Shown: positions 41,652-51,929 of the stretch, piece after piece
Position numbering within the stretch: the stretch's first letter is position 1
Layout: the number at the start of each line of letters is the position of its first letter
Assembly (NCBI GenBank): GCA_928724745.1
Contig: CAKMXJ010000012.1
Coordinates: 62,001-126,000, forward strand
Length of the DNA stretch: 64,000 nt
Direction: 5' to 3'
From: Anthracocystis setariae
Lineage: Eukaryota; Basidiomycota; Ustilaginomycetes; Ustilaginales; Ustilaginaceae
The notes under the pieces: generated by a model
What the model saw: only the letters and a program-made list of their open reading frames with translations
Told to the model about the DNA's origin: nothing
Databases searched by the model: none
Made by a program: the position numbers and the translations under genes

Positions 41652-42734
41652 TTAGGGTATCGTAGGGCCGAGGGCGCCGTTTTTGCCGATACCGGAAACG
41701 ACGATGTGGTCGCCGCGGGATCGGGCGGCTCTTTCGTAGTATTCGAGCGTCTGGGCGGTCAAAGTTCGATCGAGTTGGTCTTGCGAACCGGGGGAGGGGG
41801 AGGGGGAGGGGAGGAGGGTTTGGAGCGTGGTTAGGGCGTCATCCCAGTGCGAAGCTTGGATGCGGTCGTTGAAGTGCGGAAGATGTGGACGTTCGGCTGC
41901 TCGACCTGAGCGGGAAAGAGGCGTGGTGTTGGACGGGGAGGTGGGTTGGGTTGAGGCGCGGGGGTTGGGTGCTGCTGTCAGGAGGGTTGGTGGTGGTCGT
42001 GGTGGTCGTGCGGCGAGACGGGAGAGCCTTTGCTGGCGTTTTTGACGTCTCGATAGCTGATGCTTGACAGGAGTGGTGATCGTCGTCGTCGTCGTCGTCG
42101 TGTTGTTCAACAACTGTTTTTTGATCAATCCGCATCTTCTTCTTTGTCTTTGCGAGATCTTTCCTGCGTCCATCCCGGCTTTCTCCTCCTCCCCTTCCCA
42201 CCCGCTACGATCCTCCCCACCTTGTCTGCCCTCCTTCACTCTCCCATCCGAGCTCCCTCGCATCACGAGATTCGGTGCGGGTACCCTCACACCACCACCG
42301 CAAACCTCACACCTCTTGACGAGCACGTGGTCATGTGGACCATTCACCTTGGCCCTCACCCTCACCGTGAGACCTTCGATCCAGACCGCATCGCATTTCG
42401 GACACGACGATCTCTTAACCCCCGTGTCAAGCCTGATCACCGCCTTTCGTGAAAGCGTCTTTGCTGACCGAACGAACTCGCTTTCGAGCCTCCCAGCTGT
42501 GTCGGCAAACGACGCCGTGGCGCCGTCGGCAGAGCTTGCAAGTACAGAGTAGAACGCAGCCACTTGGTGAAGGTGGTTCAGCGTATGGTGGTGTTCTGGA
42601 TGAGTGATGGTTTTGGGCTGCACCCAGGTGGGATCGGCTGGGGCCTTGGAAGACGAGGCCCTGTTGTTTGGAGCGTCAGAGGCGATCGCAGTGACCTTGG
42701 GTCCGCCTTTGTTCTTTTGCGATTTGGATGGCAT
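41652..42734 (-). CDS. RPR2: RNase P/MRP protein subunit, Rpr2/Rpp21/Snm1 family
   Basis: 360 residues from ATG 42734 (an in-frame TTG upstream is not used). The Rpr2/Rpp21 domain covers about residues 50-150: helical N-terminal part (NHLHQVAAFYSVLA, then KTLSRKAVIRLDTGVKRSSC) followed by a zinc ribbon with C111-P-K-C114 and C142-E-V-C145. Family members bind the RNA of RNase P (tRNA 5' processing) or, for Snm1, RNase MRP. The domain is followed by ~210 residues of basic, low-complexity tail with a poly-Thr run encoded by a (GTC)n tract and an Arg-rich SRRQKRQQRLSRLAAR stretch; yeast Rpr2 lacks such a long tail. Assignment to RNase P rather than MRP is not certain. A tRNA gene lies 250 bp upstream. 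Confidence 0.8.
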   Translation of the reverse strand: MPSKSQKNKGGPKVTAIASDAPNNRASSSKAPADPTWVQPKTITHPEHHHTLNHLHQVAAFYSVLASSADGATASFADTAGRLESEFVRSAKTLSRKAVIRLDTGVKRSSCPKCDAVWIEGLTVRVRAKVNGPHDHVLVKRCEVCGGGVRVPAPNLVMRGSSDGRVKEGRQGGEDRSGWEGEEEKAGMDAGKISQRQRRRCGLIKKQLLNNTTTTTTTITTPVKHQLSRRQKRQQRLSRLAARPPRPPPTLLTAAPNPRASTQPTSPSNTTPLSRSGRAAERPHLPHFNDRIQASHWDDALTTLQTLLPSPSPSPGSQDQLDRTLTAQTLEYYERAARSRGDHIVVSGIGKNGALGPTIP

Positions 42735-42972
42735 CTGGGTGTGTGGATGCCCTTGGCTCAAGCTAGGAGTGTGTGAGCTGAGCCTTCATGTGAGCGAGTT
42801 GCTGTGTTGCTGTGAGGAAGTTGAACCGAGCCTGGCGAATCGCATGTGTGGTGCGAGTGGTGGCATGAGGTGAGGATGTGATGGGTTTAGAAGGATGGCT
42901 GAGAAGTAACTCGCCGAATAGCTTCCTCGCAAGGGTCCAAGGATGGTTCTGCAGCGTAAAAAAAAAGAAAGT

Positions 42973-42978
42973 AAAAAA
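42973..42978 (-). terminator. Pol III terminator of tRNA-Gly
   Basis: Six T on the coding strand, two bases after the discriminator base of the tRNA, with more T runs behind it. This is the normal Pol III stop. Confidence 0.8.
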
Positions 42979-42980
42979 GA

Positions 42981-43083
42981 TGCATTGACGGGGACTCGAA
43001 CCCCGGTCGAGTCGAATCGGTAGTCACGCTTCATGTGAAGCGATGAGTGGCAACGACTCATGATACCCCTACACTATCAATGC
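42981..43083 (-). tRNA. tRNA-Gly(GCC) with a 32-nt intron
   Basis: On the minus strand the acceptor stem GCATTGA pairs with TCAATGC, the T arm is CGGGG-TTCGAGT-CCCCG, and the D loop is AGGGGTA as in tRNA-Gly. The anticodon stem AGTCG/CGACT encloses TTGCCA...T with the anticodon GCC at 43049-43051. An intron of 32 nt (43016-43047) interrupts after position 37, the canonical site, and contains a 6-bp hairpin (CGCTTC/GAAGCG). The mature length is 71 nt, usual for Gly. One D-stem pair is T-T. Confidence 0.9.
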
Positions 43084-44812
43084 TTGTGTTACAGTGGCAG
43101 GCACAGTTGCAATAATAATGTTACCTTTTAATCCGGTGAAGATGCTCCGAGGAAAGCGAGTTCCACCTTTGACTGGCACCTCGGAATGTCGAAGTGTTCT
43201 GGGTCAACCCTTCCTTTTGTGGAGCACAGCAGAGTACAGTCATGAGGAAATCATAGTCGTGCTAGCGAATTGGGAGAGCTACGGCTTTGTCATTGTTCAA
43301 AGCACCGTCGCTACTTCCTTGGCGAACGGCACAGCGCGGCCGTGTCGCGGCGTAATCTGCAACAGGATATCCGCAAGGCTTGTCATGGCCCAGTGACATC
43401 GGCATTTAGCCGCAGAGCCGGACAAGCGAACCATGTGATTGTTGGTGCTACGTCTCACACGAGCGGTGCCGGTGGCTGTTCAAAATGCGTGGAAGAGGTA
43501 CGCAGGAAATGGCTGTGCCATGGGATGCGAAGAACCGGAAACCCCCCTCAAAATGCATGCAGAGATGCCACGTCGTCGTTTTGATTTTCACTCGGCAGAC
43601 GTTGGTGCTGATCACCTTTCAACTGTTGTTCGCATGGCCGTTGAAGTAGTACGCAGATCCGGGGAGCTCCCCCGTTCGAATGCCCGGGGGTGCTGATGGT
43701 CGTATCGACATGGTGCGGAGGGGTTCGTGACTGCCGGAACTTGGACACCGGCACTTCGAAGTACTGTAAGTCTGAAATTCCTTACAGCAACGAGCAACGA
43801 GGCAGCTTTCTGTTGGCTCTGGAAAACGAGGTACAGTATTCGATATTTAATTGCTGTACCATGGCACCCAAAAAGAGACCATAAATTGGGGCTGTAAATT
43901 GTTGCGCAAGGTCGAGCGACAAAAAAGGGGCCTACAGCATGCAGTTTGCTGTGCGGGCGCCGAGCCAAGTGACGACTTGAAATGCAATCTGGCCGGCCGA
44001 AATCTCGGAGAAGCAGCGCAGAGTACTGTACTGTACAACTTGCCAAATTGGGCTGGCCAGAGCCGATGAAATTAAAGCTGTCTACGGCTCGGCCTTGTTT
44101 GCTCTGCTCAAATCAAGACTTGGCGAGCGTGACGCGCGTTGCGTCAGTGGTTTTCAGTTGAGCCTTTTGAGCCCGTCGCTTTTGCTCGGGACTGTCTCAG
44201 CTTAGGCCTTGGTCAAGCCGCACACCACACCACAGCACAGCACAGTACAGACACATCCGCCTTACTTGCATACACCGCACACTCGCTCGGCTGCATACTG
44301 CCAAAAGCAACACACGCATATCTAGCCTAGCGTCACGGTCCACATCGTTGTCCTTGACATCCATCACAACTTTCTTCCCTAAAAGCTCAACCTGAACGCC
44401 AACCTGGAGCCTGTCATCTTGCTTCAGCTGGCACATCCTGTTCATTTCTCGCGCTTGATCACGACTCGGGTTTTAGCCCTTGGTCCAGCTCGCTCAAGCT
44501 TATTCCGCCCTCCTGACACCGCTTCGATCCTCGAATACCCCTAAATATCTCTTTTTTGCGACCGCCTGGCCACAGTGGTAGTTGTCTCGCCTCGTTGTGC
44601 CTGAGAATCTTCAGCGAGTCTACGCTCGATATCCCAATCCGACCTCCCTCTTGCTTGCGGACCTCGATCTTGTACCCTCCAACCTCTCCTCCTTCCTCCA
44701 TATCAAGCCGATGCGCCCATCCTAGTGATCCACTTCATTAGTCGCAACCAGCCCACAGGCTTACAACGCGGCTCTTCCTGCATTGCACAAGACTGCTAGC
44801 ATTCACGCAAAA
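43084..44812. other. Intergenic, upstream of the Ser/Pro-rich orphan
   Basis: 1.7 kb. It contains GTACTGTACTGTACAA at 44023-44038, shorter GTACAGTA and GTACTGTA copies near 43760 and 43831, and a CACAG run at 44228-44245. The last ~400 bp are pyrimidine-rich, as expected for a fungal promoter and leader. No supported gene. Confidence 0.65.
44023..44038. repeat. TACTGTACTGTACA motif, copy 3
   Basis: Matches the 15-bp motif at 28181 and 39145 except for the last base. Confidence 0.75.
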
Positions 44813-47128
44813 ATGACGCTCTCGGCTTCTCTACCAGTGCCTATCGTCGTAGACAAGCCATCTGCGTCGGCCAACGCTTCGCAGCAGCTTGCCCTCGACT
44901 CGTCCGCATCTAACGCTTCTGCCGTATTCCACAGTGTCCAAATGTCGCCGGCTCCCACTCGCACCACCCACGCTGCACACTCGCCCACCTCAGTCATGGA
45001 TGCAGTGACGGCTGCCGCTCACAGTGGCGCGCTTCCTGCCGCCAACGGATTGCCCGATGACCCTGTCGAGGCTTCTACGGTTTCGCGCCTCTTCCCGCAT
45101 CCTCTGGCTGCAGAGCTGACACCAGCTTCGACTCCCGGTCCTTTGACCGCCTTTTCAGGTTCTATGCCCGTATCGCCACTACCCGTCTCACCACCACGCA
45201 CTCCCGCTGCTGCTGCCAGTCTCAGGTCCGCTGCATCACCTCCATCGGCGCTCGGCTCTCCTTCCACGGAACGAACCAACCCCATGGTGCACGCAGGAGT
45301 CCTTCCATCTCACCTCGCGTACAGTCTTCACCAGCACCAGCATCATCAGCAGCACCACCCTCACGCCGCATCGGCACATCCCGACGCTTCGGCTGTGCCG
45401 ATTCATTCCAATAGCAGCGGCTTCCGTTCGCCTGTTCGAACCCGACAGCACGGCACCGCTTCGCCGATCCCTGTCACTGGCACGTCGCCTCCTGGCTTTG
45501 CCTCCGGTCAGGTGGGCGCTTGGAACCACGCCGATCTGCATCTGCCAACCACAACTCAAACCTCGCACACGTCTCGCCCACCCAGCATCTTTGAACGCGA
45601 CATTGAGCACCGCGATGCTAGCCACATTATGACCAAACAGGAGGCAATGGACGTTGCCATCCCATCCGTTCTCGATGATGCTGTCGAAGCCATCATCGAG
45701 GATGATGCAGAGATCGAGGTGGTTGCCCCTCAGAATCCTGCTCCACCTCTTGCTCTCAGCTCGGCGGCGCTTTCAGCCCACAGCGGTGCTAGCTCGCCTT
45801 CATTTGGTCTGACTTCGTCCCCTTCGCCTCCGCTTTCGGCTTCTGGACCGCTCGATGCTCCACCTGGATCTATGGCAGCTCAGATTGCTGAGAAGCTTGC
45901 ACACAAGAACACTTCACTCGATGATGCAGCTGCTTCCTCGATTGGAGGCGCGGCTCGACGTACGGCAGCTGGATCCCGTCACCCTGGCTCCGATGTCGGT
46001 AGCGCGCGTTCTCGATCCCCTCAGGCCACGAGAATGCTTGATGCCGCCGAAGGTGGCAGTCCCGTTCGATCGCGAGCTTCTTTGTCGCCTCCACCTGTTG
46101 CGCCATCCGTCTCGCTGGTAGCTGCTGTTTCGCAAGCTCAGGCTACTTGTTCCGTTCCTGGCTTCGTCAGCGCGAGCTCGCCCTTGCCTACAGCCACCGC
46201 GTTCCCATCTCTGCCCCTTCCCAATCCATTCCGCTCCAGTGAACCTAATCTAGGGGCCATGGCGCTTCCATCGCTCGCGGCGGGTGCTGATGCGGGTCGT
46301 CCAGCCACTTCAAGTGTCAGCATCGATGGAGCCATCATTTCCGGAACCGAGGTCGCTACTCTGGATCACAGCCTCGATACCATTGCCGACGTGATTGCGG
46401 CCCACGACGCTGAACAAGCGACCAGTCCTTATGTTCCGCGATCGCCCAATCCGCCCGGTGTTTCAGGGGCTAGCAGTCCCAATGTGGACAAGACTCGAAG
46501 TGCGCCTGCGTCGGTCATTCGAGCGCCTCAGCAGCACAGGGGTATGGGTGCGGGCGTGAATCGTGCCGCTGCACCAGCTACTCTGGGATTGCCCACGGCT
46601 ACCAGTGGCTTGGGGGTGTTCAGTACTGGGGAATCGCTCTTCCAGGCGCTCGCTTCCGGTTCACCCTCGCCTTCGGCAGATAAAAGAAGGCTGTCGTTCT
46701 TCTCGTACGCCGACATCCTCAACGAAAACAAGGGAGAGGTGATGGATTTGCAGGGCGTGGTAAGGCATGCGGCCGAAAGGGATGAGCAGCAGCATGGAAT
46801 GTTTCTCTCTTACCCACACGGACATCACGCGCATGGTCAGGAGCAGGCGGCGGCGTACGAAGCATTCTCGACGCAGCCGAGCATCATGCAACAGTTGGGA
46901 GGTGCGTCCATGTCGAGGTCGGTCAGTACCAGTGCTGCGGCCAGTCCGAGGATGGGCGCGGTTCCGGGCAATCGATCGACTAGTGGCAGCTCAGCTCTTG
47001 CCAACTCGGGTGCATACACGCCAGCGCGCGGTAAGAGGGATCACCTCGAGAATAAGGCTTTGAGTAATCGGCTGGACAGTCTGCAGTTGGCCACGAGCGC
47101 CGCTGCTGAGGCCAAGATGCGCAAGTAG
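44813..47128 (+). CDS. Ser/Pro/Ala-rich orphan with C-terminal SFFSYADIL motif
   Basis: 771 residues from ATG 44813, intronless. I cannot assign a family. Nearly the whole chain is disordered and rich in Ser-Pro and Thr-Pro, many of them in contexts a CDK or MAP kinase could use. His-rich stretches lie at about 170-190 and again near the C-terminus. The only part that looks selected for structure is the C-terminal ~150 residues: KRRLSFFSYADILNENKGEV at about 623-643, and then a final basic helix (HLENKALSNRLDSLQLATSA). A short motif of this kind in a long disordered protein suggests a regulator or scaffold that docks on a partner. No signal peptide or membrane span. Confidence 0.7.
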   Translation: MTLSASLPVPIVVDKPSASANASQQLALDSSASNASAVFHSVQMSPAPTRTTHAAHSPTSVMDAVTAAAHSGALPAANGLPDDPVEASTVSRLFPHPLAAELTPASTPGPLTAFSGSMPVSPLPVSPPRTPAAAASLRSAASPPSALGSPSTERTNPMVHAGVLPSHLAYSLHQHQHHQQHHPHAASAHPDASAVPIHSNSSGFRSPVRTRQHGTASPIPVTGTSPPGFASGQVGAWNHADLHLPTTTQTSHTSRPPSIFERDIEHRDASHIMTKQEAMDVAIPSVLDDAVEAIIEDDAEIEVVAPQNPAPPLALSSAALSAHSGASSPSFGLTSSPSPPLSASGPLDAPPGSMAAQIAEKLAHKNTSLDDAAASSIGGAARRTAAGSRHPGSDVGSARSRSPQATRMLDAAEGGSPVRSRASLSPPPVAPSVSLVAAVSQAQATCSVPGFVSASSPLPTATAFPSLPLPNPFRSSEPNLGAMALPSLAAGADAGRPATSSVSIDGAIISGTEVATLDHSLDTIADVIAAHDAEQATSPYVPRSPNPPGVSGASSPNVDKTRSAPASVIRAPQQHRGMGAGVNRAAAPATLGLPTATSGLGVFSTGESLFQALASGSPSPSADKRRLSFFSYADILNENKGEVMDLQGVVRHAAERDEQQHGMFLSYPHGHHAHGQEQAAAYEAFSTQPSIMQQLGGASMSRSVSTSAAASPRMGAVPGNRSTSGSSALANSGAYTPARGKRDHLENKALSNRLDSLQLATSAAAEAKMRK

Positions 47129-47811
47129 AGGCCGAGGCGGTGCGGCGAAAGGTGAGGTAGAACGTATTATACGTAGCCCCCGTGCATGGACCTTTTTTGT
47201 TTTGTCATTGTTAGTTTTTTTTTTATGGGTTTGGGTTCTTCTCATGTGCTTGTGCTTGGGCTTGTGGTTGTTGTGTAGGGTGTGAGTCAAAGTAGGTTTG
47301 TGAAGTTTGAGGTTCGGGTAGGGCGGTCAAGCGAGGACCGAGATTTGGCCGATGGAGTCAATGTCGGTTGGCAGCAAGGAGCATTTTCGTATCGAGGGAT
47401 GTTTTGGGTTGTTAGGCGAGGGTCGAGTATGGGAGTACAGTAGCGGGCAAGAACTGCTGCCAAGAGCGGGTTGGAGGATTTGCTCCTCGTCCAGGTGTCG
47501 AGAGAGAGAGAGATGTGCGAAGTCGGCGGGCGGAGTTTGGAAAATAATGTCCGGTCGCTTTCTTGACAGGTAGCAGTGGGGGGAAGGTGGTAAGCAAGCA
47601 CGGTGACCTCAGTGCTGATTTGGGGATCGGCAAGAAGGGTCTCACCTTGGGTGTATTTGTAGAACGAGAGGCTAAACGTTTGTATTTGAGTAGACCGGTC
47701 TTCAGCGGTTGACTTTCGACCCTTGTGGTGGTCGTTCCACCTTGTCTCCTCCTATATAAGGTACGACTACGTTGGGAATCCCAAGGACACATCTTCTTGT
47801 GCTCGTGCAAC
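47129..47811. promoter_or_regulatory. Intergenic region and promoter of the GH32 gene
   Basis: 683 bp. TATATAAG at 47753-47760, 52 bp upstream of the GH32 ATG, is the clearest TATA box in the window and suggests a regulated gene with a short leader. Nothing else is recognised. Confidence 0.7.
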
Positions 47812-50127
47812 ATGAAGCGAAGTTTACCATTATCACTCGCCCTTGCGGGGGGGCTAATCACCTCACCCCTCGTCACCTCATCCTCTCCCACCCCGAACTT
47901 CACCTCCCCGCCACTCTCCAACATCTCGCTCTACGCCAATGGCTCTCTGTTCTACCACTGGCGCCCGCGCGCGCACTTCATCCACCCGTCCAACCAACTC
48001 GGCGACCCCACCGCATTCTGGATGTCGCCCAACGGCACCGCTCACATCACCGCCCTCTACTCCTACCTCCTCGGCACCGGAAACGCCTCGCTCTCCACTT
48101 CGGGCTTCTCGGGCTCCATGACCTCCGACTTCCTCACATACCGCGATCTCTCCGGCTGGGAAAACCCCGTGCAGATGGGTCCCGGGAACGCGGTAGATTT
48201 CATCGCCGACTTCGACGGCAGCGTCACGGCGGACGGGTACCGAGGGTTGCCCACACTAGTGTGGACGGCGGTCAAGGGTCTACCCATCAGCTGGACGATT
48301 CCGTACAAGGACGGGTACGAGTCTCAAGCCCTGGCGTATTCCGAGGATGAAGGCAGGACGTGGATCAAACTCAACGGCGGGGCTAATACGCCTGTTATCC
48401 CTCGTCCTCCGTATGCGGGGAATGTGGTTACCGGGTTTAGAGATCCTTACATCTTCCAGAATGCCGAGTTCGATCGTCTACTCAATCTCACCAGCACCAA
48501 GGATCACACGATGTCGTACATCTCGGTGTCGAGTGGACTTCATCCGCGCATGGAGGGGTTGCCCGGGGTGGAGATGGATCAGGCAGGACCACGGGTGTGG
48601 CTGTATAGGCAGGGCGAGGCTGGCGATTGGATGAACTGGACTTTCAGTGGGGCGTTGCTTCAGTCGCGGATCAACACTTCATTCACCACCCCCGGCTCCG
48701 GGTGGGCGAAGACGGACTGGAGTGATGGGAACAACTACGAGTGTGGTCAAATCAGCAACCTTGATTTCTCGGCGGACTCCGGGTTGGAAGGTACAGGCAT
48801 GGCGTTCATGTCGTACGGTGCCGAGAGCAACCACACGCTCATGCTGTACCGTTTGGGACACTGGGAGAGTACGGCCGGGGTATCTGCGGGTCCGACTAGC
48901 GCGACGTTGGCGGAGGGCGTGGAGGGTAGCGACAAGGGGGTGCAGATGAGGACGGCGTTGGAGGGGGTGTTGGATTGGGGTCTTGCATACGCCTGTACTG
49001 GGTTGAGGAGTACGCTGGATAGGAGACGGATGGTGTATTGTTGGATCAAGGAGGCGTTTGCCGATCAGGATGCGACCAAGTTTGCGACGCAGTATATTTC
49101 GAGCCTGACGTTGCCGAGGCAGCTTCGGGTGATGAAGATCGAGGATGTCGTTAACGACGAGTGGGTTTTGCAGAATGCATCGTGGGCGATCCTCAACTCG
49201 AGCGCGTCTTCGTGTGATGAGGGGAAGATCGAGACGATCCCAGTGGAGGAGTTTAAGACGTCGAGCGAGGGTAATAAGAGTACGGTCGATTTGGTCATGT
49301 TGGCGATTGAGCCGGCAAGCGAGTTGCTCGAGCTGCGATGCAAGGCGAACGATAGCTATACGTTGGACACGCCCACGTGGATGTCGAGCCGCAACTTCTC
49401 CTCCTCCTCTTCCTCGTCCCAGAAACTCGGAATGCGTAGTGGCGTACGTTCTTCTTCCACCACGGACCTTGTCGATGAACTCGCGCTCCCTCTTTTGCGC
49501 CATCCAGGGAGCAAACACTTCGAGCTGGAAACCACCCTCACCTTCCCTCGCTCCTCCCTCGCCAACCCAAACTCGACGTTCGCTGCTGGCATCTCGCTCC
49601 TCCGCTCCGCCTCGGAAGACATTGCCATCCTCTACCACCCTTCTAACGAATCCATCATCGTCCAAAAACGAACCGCCCTCACCCGCACCTCCATCGACTC
49701 CACGCCTGACATCGGAAAACTTCGCCTCTGGACCACCCTCCCTCCCTCCACCCCCACCACTCCCACTACGCAGGACCTCCATATGCGCATCTTCGTCGAT
49801 GGCTCCACCGTCGAGATCTACATCAACAACATCTTCGTCCTCACCACGCGCGCCTACTACTGGTACGCCAACTCCACCTCCATCGCGCTCCTCTACCAAT
49901 CCCCACACCCGTCGAACTCGTCAGCTACGACCCAAGAGGATGCAGTCATCTGGCAAAACACCTCCTGGTGGGAAGGTCTCATCAACGCGTACCCCGACAG
50001 ACCCACCGACAAACAGCAGCTCATCAATCGGGCACAGGGATACCCCGAGCCTGACAACAATCCAAACGCAGAGGCGATCGTCTACAACGGAAGTGGACCC
50101 AGCCCTCCCTTCCCCGACCTGGGCTAG
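47812..50127 (+). CDS. Secreted GH32 beta-fructofuranosidase/fructosyltransferase
   Basis: 771 residues from ATG 47812; upstream in-frame codons lack ATG. The N-terminal ~22 residues form a signal peptide (MKRSLPLSLALAGGLITSPL), and there are many N-glycosylation sites. The GH32 catalytic residues are all present: nucleophile D65 in SNQLGDPTAFW, transition-state stabiliser D211 in the RDP motif (GFRDPYIF), and acid/base E310 in NNYECGQI. Family members cleave sucrose, inulin or levan, or transfer fructosyl groups. The nucleophile motif is of the Q-x-G-D-P form seen in Aspergillus sucrose:sucrose fructosyltransferases rather than the NDPNG of invertases, so transferase activity is plausible. 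The C-terminal beta-sandwich (VDGSTVEIYINNIFVLTTRA) is complete. It should act outside the cell on plant sucrose or fructan. Confidence 0.88.
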   Translation: MKRSLPLSLALAGGLITSPLVTSSSPTPNFTSPPLSNISLYANGSLFYHWRPRAHFIHPSNQLGDPTAFWMSPNGTAHITALYSYLLGTGNASLSTSGFSGSMTSDFLTYRDLSGWENPVQMGPGNAVDFIADFDGSVTADGYRGLPTLVWTAVKGLPISWTIPYKDGYESQALAYSEDEGRTWIKLNGGANTPVIPRPPYAGNVVTGFRDPYIFQNAEFDRLLNLTSTKDHTMSYISVSSGLHPRMEGLPGVEMDQAGPRVWLYRQGEAGDWMNWTFSGALLQSRINTSFTTPGSGWAKTDWSDGNNYECGQISNLDFSADSGLEGTGMAFMSYGAESNHTLMLYRLGHWESTAGVSAGPTSATLAEGVEGSDKGVQMRTALEGVLDWGLAYACTGLRSTLDRRRMVYCWIKEAFADQDATKFATQYISSLTLPRQLRVMKIEDVVNDEWVLQNASWAILNSSASSCDEGKIETIPVEEFKTSSEGNKSTVDLVMLAIEPASELLELRCKANDSYTLDTPTWMSSRNFSSSSSSSQKLGMRSGVRSSSTTDLVDELALPLLRHPGSKHFELETTLTFPRSSLANPNSTFAAGISLLRSASEDIAILYHPSNESIIVQKRTALTRTSIDSTPDIGKLRLWTTLPPSTPTTPTTQDLHMRIFVDGSTVEIYINNIFVLTTRAYYWYANSTSIALLYQSPHPSNSSATTQEDAVIWQNTSWWEGLINAYPDRPTDKQQLINRAQGYPEPDNNPNAEAIVYNGSGPSPPFPDLG

Positions 50128-51929
50128 TTTGTCCAAATCAACAGACGTTGCCAATTCTATTTTCATAGCCGTAGGCCTAAACCAAAACACCATGATGTCT
50201 TGCACCTCTATATATAGTTAACTGCGTGGACTGTGCAAGGATCCGTGCTGACCTCCCATGGCTTGTATCTTTCAGCACCGCTGATAGCCTGTGCGTGTCC
50301 CGCATGCGGCAGATCCATCCACGGGAATCTGCGCAGGCTATCGGTCGCAGGAGATTCCAGCATGAGAACGTCGTAGCAACGTAGGTCCGGCTACTGACTG
50401 AGTGATGGATGGTTGTTAGATGGATCTGCTCTAATAAGGTAAGACCGCGAGGAAACTCGATGGATGGAATGGTATCGTAACAGACCCCGCCTCCAAACAG
50501 TTGGCGGCATTGCGATAACGTCTTGTAGGATGGTTACAATAACATGACACCGAGTGCTGCGAATCAGTCTTGCTACATTACTAACAACACCATCGTATTA
50601 CTTACGTCCATTAGTAGAACCTTGGCTGGAGCTACGAAGAACAATACCTTGCTACGATCACATCCAGCGAGAGGAATACGATAGCATCTCAGTAGCGAGC
50701 GTTACGAACAGCCCTGTAGCGCGTTACATTACTTAGAATACCTCTCCATCCTACAATCCTCCACGACTGTGTCATTGGCCGTTGGCCGCAACTACGTAGG
50801 AAAAATAGGTAGCTACGACCTCCAACCTCATTCTGCAAAAGAGAAAGGATGAGGGTCGGTCGACAAGTTGATGCAATCGGTCACAGCCTATGTCCTAACT
50901 CTAGCATTACGCATCTGTACAGATGCTATGCTCCATCTAGATTGGTCAAATACCATAGTTTCGTCACCATAGGCCGTCAAGATACTCATTGCAACCACCC
51001 AGACGCACCCACGGTCGCGTGCCACTGTTCTGATTCCCAATCCTCCCTCGTATGCATTCATCACTGGCAGATACATCCCATACGTAATAGCTGCGCTGCC
51101 CAGTAGATTGGCACTTGGATCCAAGCAAATTCACGGGAGACGACCGATGCCAGCGTGATATCAAGTTTACAGTGTCCACCACTCCGACCACTGCTGAGAT
51201 AGATGGTGGACGCTACAGTAAAGCCCAAGCCCACTTTTTTTTTTCGCTTCACATCGGGGTTTCTGTGAATGACATCGTAATTGCTGCTAATGTCTTCGGG
51301 ATCACTGTTAGGGAACCTAGCTGTCTGATCATGATTCTGCTTGATGTCATTGTGAGTCTCGATTGGCTGTCTTCGGGTGTTGTCCAACAACATCAAGATC
51401 GGTCAAACGTATAGGGATCACACTGTGTAGACAAACATCACCACGTAGAACCAAACCGCATTCAAATCAGTTGTGAAACCAGACTATATATATACATGAT
51501 CGACGTCAATGTTCAACCATGTCCACGATCTTGTCTCGGATCGTCAGGGACTGAACTCAGCCCTTCGGCAAGAACAAGGAACGGCTCAGCACTTCGAACA
51601 AGCAGGCGGATGGATCACGCAAGTTGCTGAATAATTACGATCAAAACAGACCTCTCGCGAAGACAGCCATTCAAGACATACGATCACATCAAGCAGAATC
51701 ACGATCAGACAGCTAGATTCTCTAACAGTGATCCCGAAGACATTAGCAGCAATCACAATGTCATTCACAAGAACCATGATGTGAAGCGAATATGTTATCG
51801 GTCATGATTGGAAAGGGGAATGAATCACAACTCAAGTCACATCAATGCAACGCAATACTTCTGTTTGTAAGTGAGACCAATTGTTCGTTCCAAACCACTT
51901 GATAGGAAGCCAACCTTCTAAACTACATC
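50128..51929. other. Convergent intergenic region with an inverted-repeat element
   Basis: 1.8 kb between two convergent genes, visibly less GC-rich than the flanking genes. It contains the inverted repeat at 51243-51790 and no supported gene. Confidence 0.7.
51243..51790. repeat. Inverted repeat, ~133-bp arms with 282-bp spacer
   Basis: Left arm 51243-51375 and right arm 51658-51790 are reverse complements with about 88% identity by eye. The outer ends begin TTCGCTTCACATC. Most differences are transitions. No flanking target duplication is obvious. The shape fits a foldback or MITE-like element, or two inverted fragments of a larger decayed transposon. Confidence 0.75.

Noticed and set aside
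43655..43700. T-arm-like sequence with GTTCGAA between C and G runs
   Set aside because: No acceptor, D or anticodon arm can be built around it, and the stem spacing is wrong for a tRNA.
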